From Candidatus Cloacimonadota bacterium (lineage in GTDB: Bacteria; Cloacimonadota; Cloacimonadia; Cloacimonadales; Cloacimonadaceae), in NCBI GenBank assembly GCA_028683635.1, contig JAQUHL010000005.1:1-18222 (forward strand): a DNA stretch of 18,222 nt, written 5' to 3'. The notes beneath the pieces are model-generated. The model searched no databases and had not been told where the DNA came from. It saw only the letters and a program-made list of their open reading frames with translations. This document shows positions 17,207-18,222 of the stretch, in pieces; within the stretch, counting starts at the first letter, position 1, and each line of letters begins with the position of its first letter. Made by a program: the position numbers and the translations under genes.

Positions 17207-18222
17207 ATGCCCGATAGAACCAGACAGGCAGGGATTATATCTCTGGCAGAATTCTTCAGATTTTTTATCAAAACTCTGATCGGGATCCTGCTGGCCAGAA
17301 TCTTGAACCAGGAGTATTACGGTTCATATAGGCAGCTATTTCTGGTTTACACAAGTTTCTCTGCACTTCTGCTTTTGGGAGTTCCCCAAAGCCTGCTCTT
17401 TTTCCTTCCCAAGGCCCAAGATGAAACTGAGCAGAAACAAATAATCCCCCGCACTCTCAATCTGATCTCCCTCCTGGCAATAGTATTTTCTCTTTCTCTA
17501 CTCGGATTTAGAGTGCAATTGGCACTTTTTTTCAATAACCCCCAGCTTACGAATCTGCTTCTAATCTATGCGATCTACCCCTTGTTTCTGTTTATCAGCC
17601 AGCTTTACAGCTCGGTAATGCTGGGTCTTAGGAAAGCAGAAAGTGCAGCCAAGTTTACGATCTTTGCCATTGTCTGTGATGCGGTTTTGATAATGGGAAC
17701 AGCTCTGATTTTCAGAAAGCTGGAGTACATTGTAACAGCCGTCATCATTGCAGCCTTCCTTCAATGGGTTTATGTGCATCTTCATCTCAGGGCTTACAAA
17801 CTCGGATGGCTGTTCGATGCTACTGGATTGAAACAGCAACTAAGCTACTCTTTACCTTTGGGTTTGTCTTCGATAATTGGGATCCTCTCCATTCAGCTCG
17901 ATAAGTTCGTCATCTCAGGTTTTTTTACTCCTGCCCAGTTTGCAGTGTTCAGTGTGGGAGCGATGGAACTCCCCTTTATCGGGATACTTACAAATAGTGT
18001 CAATTCTGTTATCTTACCTGCTATCAGTTCTCAAAACGATCCTGCAGCAGGGATTGATATCTATCGGGCCTCGATCAGGAAAAACGCCCTCATTATCTTT
18101 CCACTTTGTCTATTCTCCATTATCTATGCCGAACAGATCATCACCTTCCTCTATGGTCAAAGCTATCTTGAGGCAAGCCTCTATTTCAGGATCTATCTTT
18201 TAAGCCTGTTTTTGAGAATCGC
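17207..18222 (+). CDS. Polysaccharide flippase-like membrane protein (5' part)
   Basis: This reading frame begins at ATG 17207 (MPDRTRQAGIISLAEFFRFF) and stays open to the window edge, giving 338 complete codons of a longer protein. It is strongly hydrophobic with multiple transmembrane helices, and shows the architecture of the MOP superfamily (Wzx/MATE-like) flippases that move lipid-linked glycan units across the inner membrane: an amphipathic N-terminus, a first helix ending in LLARILNQEYYGSYRQL, and a GVPQSLLFFLPK loop. SLPLGLSSIIGILSIQLDKFVISGFF marks the middle of the fold. Its start abuts the GHL10 stop, so it is probably cotranscribed with it. The family is inferred from topology and motif style; substrate and full length lie outside the window. 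Confidence 0.8.
   Translation, partial: MPDRTRQAGIISLAEFFRFFIKTLIGILLARILNQEYYGSYRQLFLVYTSFSALLLLGVPQSLLFFLPKAQDETEQKQIIPRTLNLISLLAIVFSLSLLGFRVQLALFFNNPQLTNLLLIYAIYPLFLFISQLYSSVMLGLRKAESAAKFTIFAIVCDAVLIMGTALIFRKLEYIVTAVIIAAFLQWVYVHLHLRAYKLGWLFDATGLKQQLSYSLPLGLSSIIGILSIQLDKFVISGFFTPAQFAVFSVGAMELPFIGILTNSVNSVILPAISSQNDPAAGIDIYRASIRKNALIIFPLCLFSIIYAEQIITFLYGQSYLEASLYFRIYLLSLFLRI

Noticed and set aside
17877..18203. 108-codon + strand frame near the end
   Set aside because: It is out of frame with the flippase reading frame, which is open from 17207 to the edge with a clear membrane-protein pattern.

Overview
This window is a compact stretch of bacterial chromosome with every recognisable gene on the + strand. 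Most genes abut, overlap by a few bases, or sit 2-35 bases apart. I see no rRNA, tRNA, insertion sequence, integrase att site or CRISPR array. Several traits fit the FCB-type lineages, with Cloacimonadota-like bacteria as my best guess: a DUF4175-type membrane/coiled-coil protein, a GHL10 (DUF187-like) secreted protein with a FlgD/Ig-like C-terminal tail, a lipoprotein with a Cys lipobox, mid-40s % GC by eye, and a mixture of strong AAGGAG ribosome sites and starts with almost none. The lineage is an inference; no phylogenetic marker was tested.

Layout. 1-235: gene-poor start, possibly holding the tail of an upstream gene. 236-5197: two abutting genes, a 1078-residue DUF4175-like inner-membrane/coiled-coil protein and a signal-peptide TPR repeat protein, plausibly one cell-envelope unit. 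5233-7588: guaB (IMP dehydrogenase, committed step of GMP synthesis), overlapped by a xerD-type tyrosine recombinase starting at GTG. 7610-9336: an NMT1/THI5-like substrate-binding lipoprotein and an ABC ATPase overlapping by ATGA. They resemble ThiY/ThiZ pyrimidine (thiamine precursor) uptake, but the membrane permease is absent. 9337-9627: the longest non-coding gap, AT-rich, with two weak inverted repeats and an 18-codon ORF with a good Shine-Dalgarno just before the next gene. 9628-14302: malic enzyme, then a 1066-residue SNF2/Swi2 ATPase with a variant N-terminal Cys/His cluster, starting at TTG four bases after the malic enzyme stop. 14382-17206: xseA (exonuclease VII large subunit), then a secreted GHL10 glycoside-hydrolase-like protein two bases downstream. 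17207-18222: the first 338 codons of a polytopic MOP-superfamily flippase, cut by the window edge and abutting the GHL10 gene. This may open a surface-glycan locus.

The content is mostly housekeeping and envelope functions: nucleotide synthesis, chromosome dimer resolution, cofactor-precursor uptake, pyruvate metabolism, DNA repair/remodelling and surface polysaccharide handling. No defence island or evident novel system was found. The points most worth a second look are the permease-less ThiYZ pair, the 18-codon ORF and leader before malic enzyme, the divergent substrate loop of the malic enzyme, the variant zinc cluster of the SNF2 protein, xseA without xseB, and the DUF4175-TPR pair.
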